Shown piece by piece: positions 22,072 through 35,400 of a stretch of 64,000 nt of DNA (position 1 is the stretch's first letter; the number at the start of each line of letters is the position of its first letter). The stretch is from positions 1,370,001-1,434,000 of the forward strand of contig JAEMBT020000002.1 of NCBI GenBank assembly GCA_018873245.2. Direction: 5' to 3'. Origin of the DNA: Archegozetes longisetosus. Its lineage: Eukaryota; Arthropoda; Arachnida; Sarcoptiformes; Trhypochthoniidae. The notes under the pieces were generated by a model, which was given only the letters and a program-made list of their open reading frames with translations, ran no database searches and had not been told where the DNA came from. Both the position numbers and the translations under genes were made by a program.

Positions 22072-22708
22072 GTACTCTTCAGTTTTTTTCGACTTGGGTG
22101 TCGTCTCAATGTCTGGGGGATCATAGAGAGATCTAAAGACGCAAATTTTGAGGATTTTACAGCCAATTTCAGTTGTATTTCCAACCCTTGCATTGCTATT
22201 TCCAATATCAGGTTTATGTTCGTTCTATGCGATCGCTTAACGATCTATAAGACTCCCAAAGTGTCAAAAATTAATTTAAACTATTGTTTCTTAATTCAAT
22301 CGATTTAATTCAAATTATTTTAGTCAATATCTATGTTTAATTTGATGTTTAAAAACACTTTAAGTTAATTTTTGACACTTTGGGAGTCTTATAGATCGTT
22401 AAGCGATCGCATAGAACGAACATAAACCTGATATTGGAAATAGCAATGCATACATTGCAAATAGTTTTGAGAAGTGCACTAATTAAGTACTGCCCACTGG
22501 AAATAGCAATGCAAGGGTTGGAAATACAACTGAAATTGACTGTATAGTCAAAATTCTCGAGTATTTTACCATTGATTTTACTATTGGTTTTAATGGTAAA
22601 ATACTCGAGGATTTTGACTATAAAATCCTCACAATTTGCGCCTTTAGATCTCTCTATAATCCCCCAGACATTGAGACGACACCCAAGTCGAAAAAAACTG
22701 AAGTACTA
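22072..22708. mobile_element. Foldback element with two later insertions in its right arm
   Basis: The left arm (22,072 to about 22,280) is the reverse complement of the right arm (about 22,360-22,708), sharing for example TTTTCGACTTGGGTGTCGTC and CGTTCTATGCGATCGCTTAA. The right arm is longer because it received a 49-bp filler flanked by a 14-bp duplication (22,438-22,514) and a 76-bp hairpin MITE (22,547-22,622). The left arm preserves both empty sites. Apparent open frames across the arms are chance. Confidence 0.85.
22547..22622. mobile_element. 76-bp hairpin MITE nested in a foldback arm
   Basis: Starts TAGTCAAAATTCTCGAG and ends with the near-complement CTCGAGGATTTTGACTA. The arms are about 29 bp with an 18-bp loop. 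It is flanked by TA (22,545-22,546 and 22,623-22,624). The opposite arm of the host foldback has a single TA at this position, which proves insertion into TA. Confidence 0.85.
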
Positions 22709-22868
22709 GTCACATCTATGCTCAAAGTTTAGGATTTCAATTGACATAAATATCATTTTAGATTACAAAACAAATACAAATGACTTTGAATTCATTTTTT
22801 GATTTAAAAGAGTGAGTGATCCTTAAAATATTTAACAAAGTTAACTTATAACAAAGTACTACAAACTA

Positions 22869-23219
22869 TTAGGTTGTCCGGATCATACAGCGGCGTATCC
22901 CGGAAACCCCGAAATAGAACTGGTCGCCATCCTGGGCTTGCATTCACCACTTCTCACTCTGTGAAATGAACCAACTTTTTCGGATCAATTATGGACAGAC
23001 AGGAGTTAATCAACTCTGTTTTTGATGAGACTTCGTTGCTCATAATCATTAACATAGTTGACCAACTCTTGTCTGTCCATAATTGATCCGTAAAGATTGA
23101 CTTAACTCGTTTTACAAATCAAGAATCAGTAAACACAAACCCGAAACGGCGACCAATTTCATCCTGTAGCCCAAGATACACCACCATAAGTCTGCGTCAC
23201 TTTAATCCGGACAACCTAA
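22869..23219. mobile_element. MITE with TTAGGTTGTCCGGAT ends and TA duplication
   Basis: Perfect 15-bp inverted ends (TTAGGTTGTCCGGAT) are flanked by TA at 22,867-22,868 and 23,220-23,221. A second inverted pair lies inside (CGGATCAATTATGGACAGAC and complement), so the whole 351 bp can fold. The terminal AGGTTGTCCGGA is shared with the element at 54,677-55,513. Consistent with the Tc1/mariner superfamily. Confidence 0.85.
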
Positions 23220-23221
23220 TA

Positions 23222-24146
23222 TTAGGGGTTTTGTTAAGTATCCAGATTATCATATCACAGAGATTACAAAAGTAGTAAACATGTTTATGAAATATTATTG
23301 CGTATTAGAGTAAAATATACTGGATGATGTGGTTGCTTGTAATTTACACACTTTTAATTATTAAATATGCGAGTAAATAGTAAATTCACGCGCATATTTG
23401 TACTGGACACCTTGAAAGATACAACAGCAACCATGGAATGTTAGAATTATAGCCATGGCTCAAATACTACAACCCTCAGGATTATTGCGCGTCTCATCAA
23501 TATCGCCCCCTGGAGAACCACCGTAAGAATATTAATTTGAAAAATCAAATTTTAAATAATGCTAGCACTCGTAATTTGCATCCCAGGCTTACAAAAGTAA
23601 GAACAACAATACGAGTTTGGAAGCAGATAATTATAGTGGCCTTTCATAAAAATCGGGTGTTGGGTTACAGAATTTTAGAAAAAAAATACAAATGTCAATT
23701 TTGAGGTTCATCTTGATTTCTTGAGTCGAGTAATACTCCTAACGATAAAATAGCTACGGATTCGTAGACCTATAATACTCGATGACAATGCAAGACCCCT
23801 TAAACATTGAAAAGTTGAAGATTTCTTTGTGAGACATCAATGGGAGGAATTGAAACACCCGCCTTAAAGTCCCGATTTGAATCCGTACGATGGTATATAT
23901 AGAATAAAGAGGCCTAATGAAGATAAAAGATTCAATACTCCGGATGAACTTGAAATGGCTTATAAGGAAGTTTATAGATGATATAAATTTAAAAAGTTCC
24001 GCCACTGGCATAGGACGCCTCCCATTGAGTTGGGCGCTGGTCAACCAGACTGGGGGCGAATATATTCACTAATCGTTTGTTCGAATTTTAGTTTCATTAA
24101 ATATCTTTAAATCTATGATATTCCGGATACTTAACAAAACTCCTTA
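23222..24146 (+). mobile_element. Degenerate mariner with transposase C-terminal remnant
   Basis: About 30-bp inverted ends (GTTTTGTTAAGTATCC near 23,227, complement near 24,124-24,140), 27 of 30 matching. It abuts the preceding MITE. Near 23,775-23,980 the plus strand reads LDDNARPLKH, then WEELKHPP, SPDLNPYDGIYRIKRP and RFNTPDELEMAYKEVY across stops and shifts. This is the mariner catalytic block (D-N-A-R-P-H ... HPPYSPDLxPxD) followed by the usual tail. The N-terminal part is missing. Confidence 0.8.
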
Positions 24147-26419
24147 TAAGTTTTGAATTGATATCAAAATTTATCAATCAAAACTAAATGTTTGATCGAA
24201 TTAAAATCAGCTTCAGAACAATTTTAATCTTAATATGGAATCATTTAAATGACAGATCTTTAGGGTTAGCGTAGACTAGCACAGATTTTGTTGAACACTT
24301 AATCAATTAACCTATTTGTTAAGTATTATGTGAAAAATTTTCGAACATTTGTTTGAATATGTTGTGTGACTTGGTTTCACTTGAAAATAAGGCTCGAACC
24401 TGGCTCTCAAACCCATTCATTTTAAGCCTTATTTTTAGCTTCAATCGTGTTCGAAACAATTCCAAATAAAGTTTTGCTTCACAGTGAAGTTTAAGAACTA
24501 TTGACAAACCAGGCCCTAACTCCCACGAGCTAGGTTGACAAAGTTTGGTAAAATTGAAAGCATATCGGTCACCTCTAATATTAACCACTATTAAACACTA
24601 TTTGAACCACCTTTAATTTGATTAGGCAATATTTTTGATAATTATATAACCAGTTATAGAAATACATAGAATAACGACTTCAACCTAACCTTGCCGTATC
24701 CTTTCAACCCCTTCCGATTCGTTATAAACCTATAACATTTGTGAACGGGCTAATCACCTAATTTAAGAGTGATAAAAGGAGATAGAAGGCTGCGCAAATT
24801 TATCAAGTTACGTAGTTGCCTCGATTTAGGGGTATCGTTGCAGTTAGTTTTATTTGTTGTATTTGGAAAACACGTTCTACACTCAAGCCAGACTATACAC
24901 AAGTCATTTCAATTACTTCAGTTAAGGTCTAAATTTCTATCATTTTTACTAAACCAGTTTTAGGTTATGTCAGTTAGGGTTAGATTAGCGAATAGTGCGC
25001 GTACCATTCACGCGCAGTGTCAAATATTGTGCGCACAAGTTAAACATGAGTAAAACTTTTTCGTGCGAAATTTCATAATTCAATCACAAATTAACAGTAT
25101 TTAACTCAAGATAGATAACGATAACTTTTTTGGCTAAAAATCTATCATAAAATACCTGAAAATGCTTCAACATTTTTCGTACATGAATTTAGTATTATGT
25201 TTTTATCCCAAATGCTTTTTTATTGGTTAAAAAGTTTTGTATAAATTTTATTATTTATTAAGACCTCTAGCGCTAGAGGTCTTTGTGCATATTCTTTTAG
25301 GACAGATAATAGAAACTTATTATCAATAACTTTACAAAACTATTTTCTGTGAGTTTTTTTTTCAAAGTTTATTCATTTAAAAGTGGAATTTCGGGATCCC
25401 AGCAAATGAAATTGATCCTTATTTCAAATTTGCCTCCTTGGAAAACTCTTCTCTGCTTAAATGCCCACAATTACCAGTTGGTTCTACAAGTAAATGATTA
25501 TCCCAAAACGTACTCGATTCGTGAGACCCGAATCGTGCAATCTTTTAGCTTGAATCAGTTCAATCATGTCTTTCAAGTAACTTAGAGACAATTCAATTTC
25601 AAACTTAAAATCAATTCTTACAAATTTATTTCAATATTTTATACTTTATTCATATTAAATGATTATAATATAAATAATAATTATTATCAATGTTCTGATG
25701 GCATAACTCGAATTTAGTTTATGTAAAATAGTCACATTTACAGTAAAATAAATGATTTCTGAATATGTTTGCGAAAACTGAATCTTCTACATAAAAAACC
25801 AAAATTAAAACAATATAAAATAACAATTTGATAGAAAATGAGGTAACATTTGGACCAAATTATACGGAATTAAAAACGAATAGTACTGATTGATTACAAG
25901 TATGAGATCTACAGTTAAATAATTGATAATAATTTACATAATCGGTATATAATGTAAAAATTGTTTGCTTCAGTATTTTTACGTAAAAAAGCGTTTGTTG
26001 CATAAAAATCAAAAAATTGAATACAACTTGCAGATTAATAATAGAAAAACCATTGACAAGTAATTTACTGATTAATGAATCTGTTGAACGAAGCCTAGCG
26101 AACAATCTATGTATCGCTCAAATGGTCAGTTTAGCAGTTCTAAGTGATTCATATTTATTGTCAAAATCAAATATTTTGCTTGAAGGGATCAGAAAAATTG
26201 TTTAGTCATAGCTGGTTACAAATGAGTATTTCGAATGTTTAGTTCATTTCAGTTTCATTTTTGAGAAAAGTCAATAAATAATAGGAATCTCAAGTTAAAC
26301 ACAGTTTAATATTAAGCTAAAGGTTTAATATTAATAGATTCTTTACTTCATTTCGCGCCTGGAATTTTCGTTAAAACCTGTTATTGAAATGACAATAAAA
26401 AAAGTTAGAGATCTCTCAA
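24147..26419. other. Intergenic, with a perfect 24-nt palindrome
   Basis: No gene recognised. 25,260-25,283 (AAGACCTCTAGCGCTAGAGGTCTT, halves AAGACCTCTAGC and GCTAGAGGTCTT) is a perfect palindrome in otherwise plain AT-rich sequence. A short inverted pair GCGCGTACCATTCACGCGC occurs near 24,998-25,016. Confidence 0.45.
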
Positions 26420-29400
26420 TTAGAAATTGTCAGAATTGATGGAAACCTTTGAGAGGTCGACTCCAGTTAGTGCGTGAACAGCAGGTGGTATTTGAGAGAC
26501 AAGTCGTGTCACATCTGAAGTAATACCTCCGTTATTACCACTTAAGAGAACTATTTCATCGGTTTTCGCTAACGGGGCCGCGACTTCGGCTGCAATCTAT
26601 TCAATGGACAAAATATTAATAAATTGAAGAAAGGCTAATTTAAAACTTATAGAAATTGATAGAAACCTTTGGCAGTGCTTCGAGTGTAAGTGAAAGGATA
26701 GCTGCGTCTCCGTATTGTTTATAAGCTGCTGCTTTCATTCTCATTCTTTCAGCCTCTGCTTTACCGATGGCCTCAATAGCATATGCATCAGCTGCACCGA
26801 TCATTTTAATTCTTTGCGCCTCTGCTCTCGAGGCCTCAATAGTTTGGGTTCTCTTTCCCTGTGCTATCATTTCTACTTTAAAAGCTTCCGCCTCTGCCGG
26901 CAGTTTAACGATCGCTGTCAACTCTTTCTCTTTACGTAATATCTCCTTTTCTTCCACGGCAATTTGTTTTCGCCTAAAATGATTTTGGAAGACAATTAAT
27001 CGATGTGATAGTTAAATAAGCTTTAAAATTATCCAAGTGGGAGAATCGCTTTCAAAAGTTTTCACGCTGAAAATATTCAATCAAATTGATTAAAATCTAA
27101 ATTCGCTATCAATCGAAACAAACCCTCAACTCGAAAGTTGATTTTCAATGAGCTTAAGCGGAAAATCTCTTTCAAAAGTTCACTAAATTTCAAAAAATCG
27201 AATTATCTTGAACTAAAGATCGGCCTGAATCACTTCTGAAAGCCTTCAAATTACGAAAAATCTATTAAATCTGAAGAGCCAAGAGATACCTTTCAACGAC
27301 ATCGATTTCCATTTCTTCGTTTCTAATTTTTTGTTGCATTCTCGCTGCCTGTAACTCATAGGCCAGTTGTGCTTCTGCTTTCTTACTGTTGACCTCCGAA
27401 TCAAACTGTGCCTTCTGCAACTGATACAGCCGATGCGAGTCTTCAATCTTCGTATTGGCTCCATATTTAACATCCATCGCTGACTTTTCACACTCAGCTT
27501 CCCGAATACCGGCATCTCTTTCTGCTTGAGCCACACCGACGTTGGCATCTCTCTTGACTGCTGCAGTTCTCGCTTTACCCAAAGAAGCCAAATACTCCAC
27601 GTTATCGTAAACGTCTTTTATCGTGAACGAAAGGATTTCGATTCCCATTCGGCCGATATCAGGAGTGGCCACTTCTCTAACTAGTGATGCGAATTGGTCA
27701 CGATCGCGATAAACTTCTTCGACAGTTAGTGTGCCTTTAGTTGAGGTAAGAATACTTTAAATCAAAAACTAAATACTATTTTGAAAAGAGTTCATTCAAC
27801 TGAAAATTTACTTTTTGATAGAAGACTAACTAAATAAAAGTTTTGTAGTTTTTGTATCAAAGAACTATAAATTGAGTGCTAATTAGTCAAACTTGAATCT
27901 AAACTAGGCGAAAACGTTTTGATTCAAAAATATAATTAATTTTAGAACTAAATTGAGAGAAACAATGATAACTTGGAAACAAAACGTGTTCATTTTATTT
28001 ATTGTAAAAATAAATTTCTAATTTATGTCAAAAGTGTTATAGAATTGATAGATTCGAACCGAGAATAGCCCGTAAGTGTCCCTCCAATGTTTGCAATATA
28101 ACAGACTTGATGTGATCGACACTTTTCCCAAGAAACTGTTCAGCAGCTATTGTTAAAAATTCTTTTTCGGTCATGACTTTGCATTGCGCGACACCTGTCA
28201 CTGTCAACGGAACTCCTTGTGATGTCTCAACACTCTCGCAACGTGGAGATAACGTCATTACTTCCAGAGACAGACTAAAATAGAAATAATTATTATTTTA
28301 GCCAAAAGGCTTTTGTTAATTAAAGATTATTCCATGTTCTAGTTGTGCAAAAAAATTATTATTTGCAATCGAATTTTATAAAAGTATGCATGCATTAGAT
28401 AGTTTAAAACATTTTTTATAAAACTGTCATTCTTAGTCGGTTATACTAATGATTATTTTAATGATAAGGTTTTAGATTGATGCAACTTTTGGTAATGAGA
28501 ACTAAAACATATTCTTCAATTTAGCGCAAAAATCATTAGTCTTCTTATCAGTCGTATGATAAATTTGGGTATTTTTAATGTTTAAGTCATTTATTAGATC
28601 ACTGTTTGTTTTATCTAAAATATTTAGAGCAAAAATTATCGGTAATTACCGAAAACTTGGATTCAAAATATTCTTTTGAAAGTTTTCAGTTTTACAAAAA
28701 TCACTGAATACAGACTGAAAATACTTAGAAGGCAAATAATCTATAGAATTAAAAGTTCATCGACTTATAAGTCACGAAACTTCGAAACAATTTACTTTCA
28801 ATCATCAAATTAAGTCAGAATTAATTTTTCATTAAGAATAAGTGCTGTTTTGCAATTCAAGGAAATAAAAACATGTGTTTATTCTCTCAAGATAATCGAA
28901 AAGTGCCTATATATAATGCATTTCAATACCAGAATAAAGCGAAAGTTTTTTAATTGGTAGCTATTTCAATAAAACAAACAATGACTATGAAAATTCTGTT
29001 GTTATTTGTTTTGGTTGTAGAAACTATTTCTGCTCATGAAATAAGACTCAGAAATCATTGTCCGTTCACAGTATGGCCCGGAATATTAGGTAAAGAGAAC
29101 CCAGAGAATGGAGGTTTTGCTTTAGCTCAAGGAGCTGTCCATAGCTTTCAAGTCGGTAACGGTTGGAGTGGAAGAGTTTGGGGTAGAACTGAATGCGATG
29201 GAAGCGGACATTGCGTTACTGGAGATTGCGGTAAATCATTTTATTAAATTGTCATCTCTTTTAAAACTATTTATACAAATCAAGTTCTCAAATTTAAACC
29301 ATGACTCAAGTCGTTCGTTATCAGAATTGTTTTTTCGAATGGTTCATTCTAAAGTTTTGTTTGATATGTTGCTTTATTCGAAAAGGCTTCAAATTCACAT

Positions 29401-32400
29401 AATTTAATAAATGCCTGCTGAAAATTCAAACCAAAAAGTATTGAATGGTAACAATTTAGATTATCAATTTCAAGACGATGCTTAATAGAGAATAGAAGTC
29501 TAAAAAACTATGCTCTTCAAGGAAAAAATGTCCCAAAAATGACATTAACACTAATTCAAAGCTTATTTTCCCTAAATGACCAGGCAACAAGATCGCGTGT
29601 AATGGTGCCGGAGGCGTACCACCAGTCAGTTTAGCCGAATTCACATTCGACGGTTGGGGGGTCAAGACTACTACGATATCAGTTTAGTCGATGGTTACAA
29701 TCTTCCGATGCAGATCATACCCATCGCTGGCACTTTCCGTAAGACTGGAAACGGAAAGTACGACTGTAATACTGCCGGTTGTTATGCAGATCTGAACGCT
29801 CACTGTCCAGAAGAGCTGGCTGTTAAACATAATGGCGCCACAGTCGCGTGTAAGAGTGCGTGTATGCAATTCAATACTGACGAGTATTGTTGTAGAGGAG
29901 CTCACGACAAACCGCAAACTTGTAAAAGCAGTTCATGGCCGAGGAACTACCCGGCCATTTTCAAAACTGCGTGTCCTGATGCTTATAGTTATGCATATGA
30001 TGACACTTCCAGTACTTTTACTTGTCACGGAAACCCTACTAGTGGTTATGAAATTGTTTTTTGCCCATAAAAACATTTTATTTTTTTAGGAAGCATTAAA
30101 AGAATGTTACTTGTGTTAGAGTTTTGATGCAATCAAAGTATAAACTAAATAAAGGGAAACTTTTAAAAGACTCTCAAATTGATGTTTTCTTGTACGTTTT
30201 AAGAAATATTCACAAATTTATAGTCAATTCTAAGGGGAATAGACTACATTTTATATATGTGTTAATAATGATTTTAGTAATCAATTTTATGTTTTCATTA
30301 ATACAATACTTGTGATAATTATTATTTCATGTCCTTAATACAAAAGCATCATATAATTGGGTGGATCCGAAAAAATTGCAAATTTGAATAGCTATTATCT
30401 AAGATAAAGTGCGTATTAATTAAAGGGGGAGAAAAAAATGTTGGCAAAAACTGATAACATATGAAAATACAATTCAATTATCGAAACAAAAACATGTGGC
30501 AAAAAAATATACAAAATTTGGTGCAATAAAAACTAGGTAATGCTTTTATTTGATGGATTTCATAGATAAGTCAATGAGAGTATGGTAGAAAAAGTGTGAA
30601 GTATTCATAACATATTAACATAAGACTTAATTCCTATGGTGTAAGAAACACCAAATTTGATTCAATTTTGAAAAAATCAATTTATTCGAAACTTTTTGCT
30701 CTCCTTTTCTGGTCGTAATACTAGTGATACTACTTATACCTATAGAATAAAGTTAGGTAAAAAAGTTTGTTCTTGTGATAAACGATGTTACTATAACAAG
30801 ACTTGCGATAGACTGACAGCAGTATTAATAATAATAAATGATAATAGCAATAAAAAAGATATTATACAATAAAAATGTGCGCATATTTACGAGAAGTAAA
30901 TGCTAGCCATCTCTTTAACGCTACATTAAGACTACATTTATACCTATTTAAGATATGGTTTTCGAGAGACACATTTAATATTACACTCAAATTGTGTTGA
31001 AAATTCTTCTAATAAAAAACTAACAATAAAATGGTAACAATAAATCTGCATAAATAGATATGAAATGAGTTCCAATACAAATATTTAGTTCGAATATTCA
31101 GACTTAAGGTTAAGAATAGGAATGACTGGGCATTTAGATTTTGTTAGATTCTGCTAAGAATAGGTTTTAGGCTGTTTGCTATCCTGCTACGAGATATAAA
31201 AAAAGGGAATATTTACTTTTATTGCTCGGTAATTTACTTACGCAGTAATACATCAAAGGTTTTTAGCCATTAGAGGTATTAATAAATTATTAATTCGCTA
31301 ACATTTATAATATCCAACAAATGAATAAGTAATAAACTGTTGATTAGACACATGTGTGAATTAAAGTAAAAGTTGTTTACTAAACAGCCAGTAGAATAAG
31401 AATGTTCGTCAAATTTTGGGTCCATAGAAAGTTCACATTTCAAGATCAAGTTTATTAGAGAGCTATATAAGTCTTTCATTAGGCCAAATAACAATTTTTT
31501 GTGTATTTTACATCTGAAGTTTCATGTATTTTGGAGACAATTTTTAATGTCAAAAAATATCATACCGTTGGACATCAGTGACCAGCCACCAGGCCCAGGC
31601 CCAGCCTCCCACCACCATTGACTTGTTTGTTGAACCACAACATCCACCTATCATAAGAAAAATTGAATCAGTATCAAAATAATTATCGAACTAATATTTT
31701 AACGTGTTAAGTATTAAGGCACTAAATTTGAATTAAATAATGCTTTCTCGGATTGACGTTTAGCTCAAGTTTTTTGTTCTAAAAAATTGATAAGTTTATT
31801 CCCAAGAATACAAAATTGTTTGACTAATTTTCATAGATATAATGACTTTCAGTTGAAAAATCAAATACTAGGGAATAGATTGAAAAATCTAAGGAATCGA
31901 ACCTTTACTGTTCTGCTCCTAAAAAGAATCTGAAATAAAACATTATGCTTGATTTGTTAATTAATAAAACATGAATTGTCAACTGAGTGTTCGCTGAATA
32001 CATCATATTTTCATTAAAGAGAATCTATAAATAGATTGATATATGTGTGCAACGTAAAAGTACTTTAGAATATTGTTTCAGATTTAAAACTACTCATAGT
32101 ACTGTTCAGTTAGAATTTATTTAATTAAAAGGTTACTAAAACTAGAATCTAACTCAAAAGTATATTATTAAATTTGGCACAAGAAAAGTAATGTAGAATG
32201 CGAGCCAAAAGCAGATCAATAGAAACAAGCTAATTATTTCCGTGCGACTCGTCAACAGTCACTCTTCGGTGAATAAAAATATGTCTTCATGTAAAACAAA
32301 TGTTAAGTTATTCAATATATTAACAAAATGAGAACGAACCAAAGGCTATTTTGAAAATAAGACTGAATAAAGTCTAAAATAGCTTTCGGTTTGATTTAAA

Positions 32401-35400
32401 TATTTATTCTCAATAGGATTCTGTTTAGTATCACTTCTAATAACAATTTTTTGAAAAATTCGGGATTTAAATCCATTCACAATACAATGCCTTCTGTCTG
32501 AAAGTTATTTTTAACATTTTAAATCTAAAATTGGTGCATATATTTAATGATGAAAATAATGTTTTACGGAAAGTGATCTGTTTTAAAAGAACTCATTATA
32601 AATACGAACGATTTGTAAGCATTTTGTTCACAAAAATTACTTATAAAGCAATTGGTGTCGTGTTTGCCGATCAATAAAAGCTTCTCGTCGAGAGCCTCTA
32701 TTGTGATGCAAAGCTTTTTATTTCTGAAGTACTATTGTCTCAAATCTTACAAAACTTACTCATATAAGATAAATATTTGAAAGCTTTTAATATCTTTGAA
32801 TTAGGCCTTAAAAACATTAATCTAGAACTGAATCAAATTTTGAATTGAGAAAAACAAAAATTAAACATAATGAAAAAAAACAATAAGTTAGTATTTATTC
32901 TGAGAATAATTTAGAGAAAACTTGCTATTAGAGTGATTTTACTGTTTATTTCCATTTATGACTACTTTATTTGATTGCTTACAGACTGCGAAGAGAAGCA
33001 GTCCAAACGTTATGAATAGAAGAGGAATACGAAACTTATTAAAGGTTTATTGCACTCATAGACTCATGTCATACATGTATTTCGAAAAAGATAAGTCGTA
33101 AAAAACGAAATGTCATTCTCATATATAATAATTCAATAGAAATGAACAGCATTGGGAATAGAGATCAGGCTCTCATTCCATGTTTATGAGTTTCGTATTA
33201 AGTCTAAATCTAGCAATTATTGCAACAACTTTTTTCAGCTAAATCGTAATAAGTAGAAATTGTTTAATAAAATTTAGAAAGCTTGCAACATTAATTCAAT
33301 TTAGAATCGTATTGGAATCATTTTGGAAAAAAATTTGTAATATTTGAACGGTATGCGTCACACACCCATCTCAAAAGTTATATTATTAAAGCGTTTGTTG
33401 AACAAGGCTTTGATTCGAACGAAACTTTGCGCGCACTAAGTCCTAACATTTGTCCGTAATCTTAAGAAGCAATTGACTCGAAGATTAAATTTAAATCTGA
33501 AATATTTTGCAATTTATACTAAAAGTTGACTTTCCGGTATGTCATCTTTATAGCAGTCGAGAGATGGGGAGAAACACTTTCATAGTTTGCAGTGAGATAT
33601 ACAAATAAACAATATTTTTACTATCGAGGGGGATTATTCACTCCATTCAATGCCTAATGGAAAATGACATTTTCACTTATCACAAATCTCTCTCTCCCCT
33701 TATTGTCCATATACTGTTTTATGTCCAAAGTATAGTTGTTTGACTTGTTTGCCATTCGCTATTTAAGCATCAATTATGTATTCTCGCAATGTTAAGTGAC
33801 AATTTGTTAGTTAAGGGCGATAACTAGAGAGAATTGACCACAATTTGAATGCCATATAACATAAAACCTAATTCTATTATCAGTGCTTAGGTTTTCATTA
33901 AAAATTGATGCTTTCATAACGCATACGATTGCAATAACTAATGAGAATATGTGAAGTTTCGATACAATAGCTTTGCTTATCATTTGATTTTGTTATCTTT
34001 TTGAAAGTTTTTTCAGCACATCTTTTGATCTGAGAAATACGCTTTTTGCTTGAGATAGCAATTTGTGCAGTTCAAGCAAAATGGGATAAACTGATAAATA
34101 GTTGGGATATTTTTGCGATCTATTTGTTTGGAAAGGTGTTATAATTTGCAGGTTATATAACGGTGGAAAACAAAATGATAAATAGAAGGCGAAAATACAA
34201 GTTATAAATCATTGACCTGATATAAAGAAATGTATCATAAATACTATGAAAACTACTATTACAGAACAGTAGAAACAATATCATTTCTTATCATAAACTT
34301 TTATAATAGAACAAGTTTTCGGGTAATAAAAATCTAGAGTTAAACAAATCAAATCTAATTATAAGTGAATTATTCACTAAAGATTTATAATGCTATGAAA
34401 ATTTTGAATAGTATTTTCATGTTACTAAATTATAATTAGTTGTCCGAAAAATTTTTAATGCAAACAAATTTTTGACCGAACTTTATATACGATTTGATTG
34501 AAATCTTTGTATAGATATTAAGCGAAACAATGAAAGATACGGTGAGAACAATACGTGTTAGAACACTGTATTCTTATTGAACCTTTGGTTTGAGGATATC
34601 AATCAATCTGTATATAGTTTCTCCATAAATCCATAAATGGTTTGCACATAAATCAAAACTATTATTCTGAAGACAATAAAATTATAGCTATGTTCGCTAA
34701 ACAGACATGTAATATGTTTTAAATGTGACTGATGTTTTTTGAGCTGTACCTCAAATTAGTGGTTCGGACAAATTCAATCGTTGGACAATTTCTTATGTAA
34801 TTTCATAGTTTGATTGTGAGTGATCCAGAAACTCACATGTATAACTATTGACAACATTTTCATCAATAAGTATTATCAAATACCTGGTAGTTCAAACGTG
34901 ATTCGAAAACTTCTAGCTATTCATTATTGCTTATGACGACTCAAAACAGTATTCAGTCAATTATTTCTCAAATTTGAAACTAAATTACCATTTGTTCAGC
35001 TAACATTTTGAAAATTAGTCAAATATTTGGCAAATTTGCAAAAAAAGTTAACTTATCTTTAAAACAATTGTACTTATGAATCTAATAATGTGAGACATTT
35101 GACATGTCAATTTCAAATTTTTGCATCTATTTCATAATAAGTTTGAAACCTCGTCATAAACATTAATAAAGGAATGAATAATAAAATGATGAGATCACTT
35201 TAGATATGATATTTTATATTTTTAATTGAATAACTATGATTGAAATATCGCGATAAACTTGAACATGTTTGATAAAAATTGCAAAAATGTGTTGCCGCTC
35301 AAAATTTGTTTAACTAAAGCAACAAATAACCGAGCCTTTGATTAAAGATTAAAGATAAAGCTTGACGTTGATGAAAACTACGTCTACAAGTTTTACAGCT

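Noticed and set aside
22017..22308. Overlapping frames of 62 and 89 residues
   Set aside because: They lie in the arm of a foldback element; the mirrored arm gives the same composition. Not genes.
31890..31960. Possible tRNA T-arm (complement of GGTTCGATTCC) on the minus strand
   Set aside because: No D-arm, anticodon stem or acceptor pairing could be found around it; chance match in an intron.
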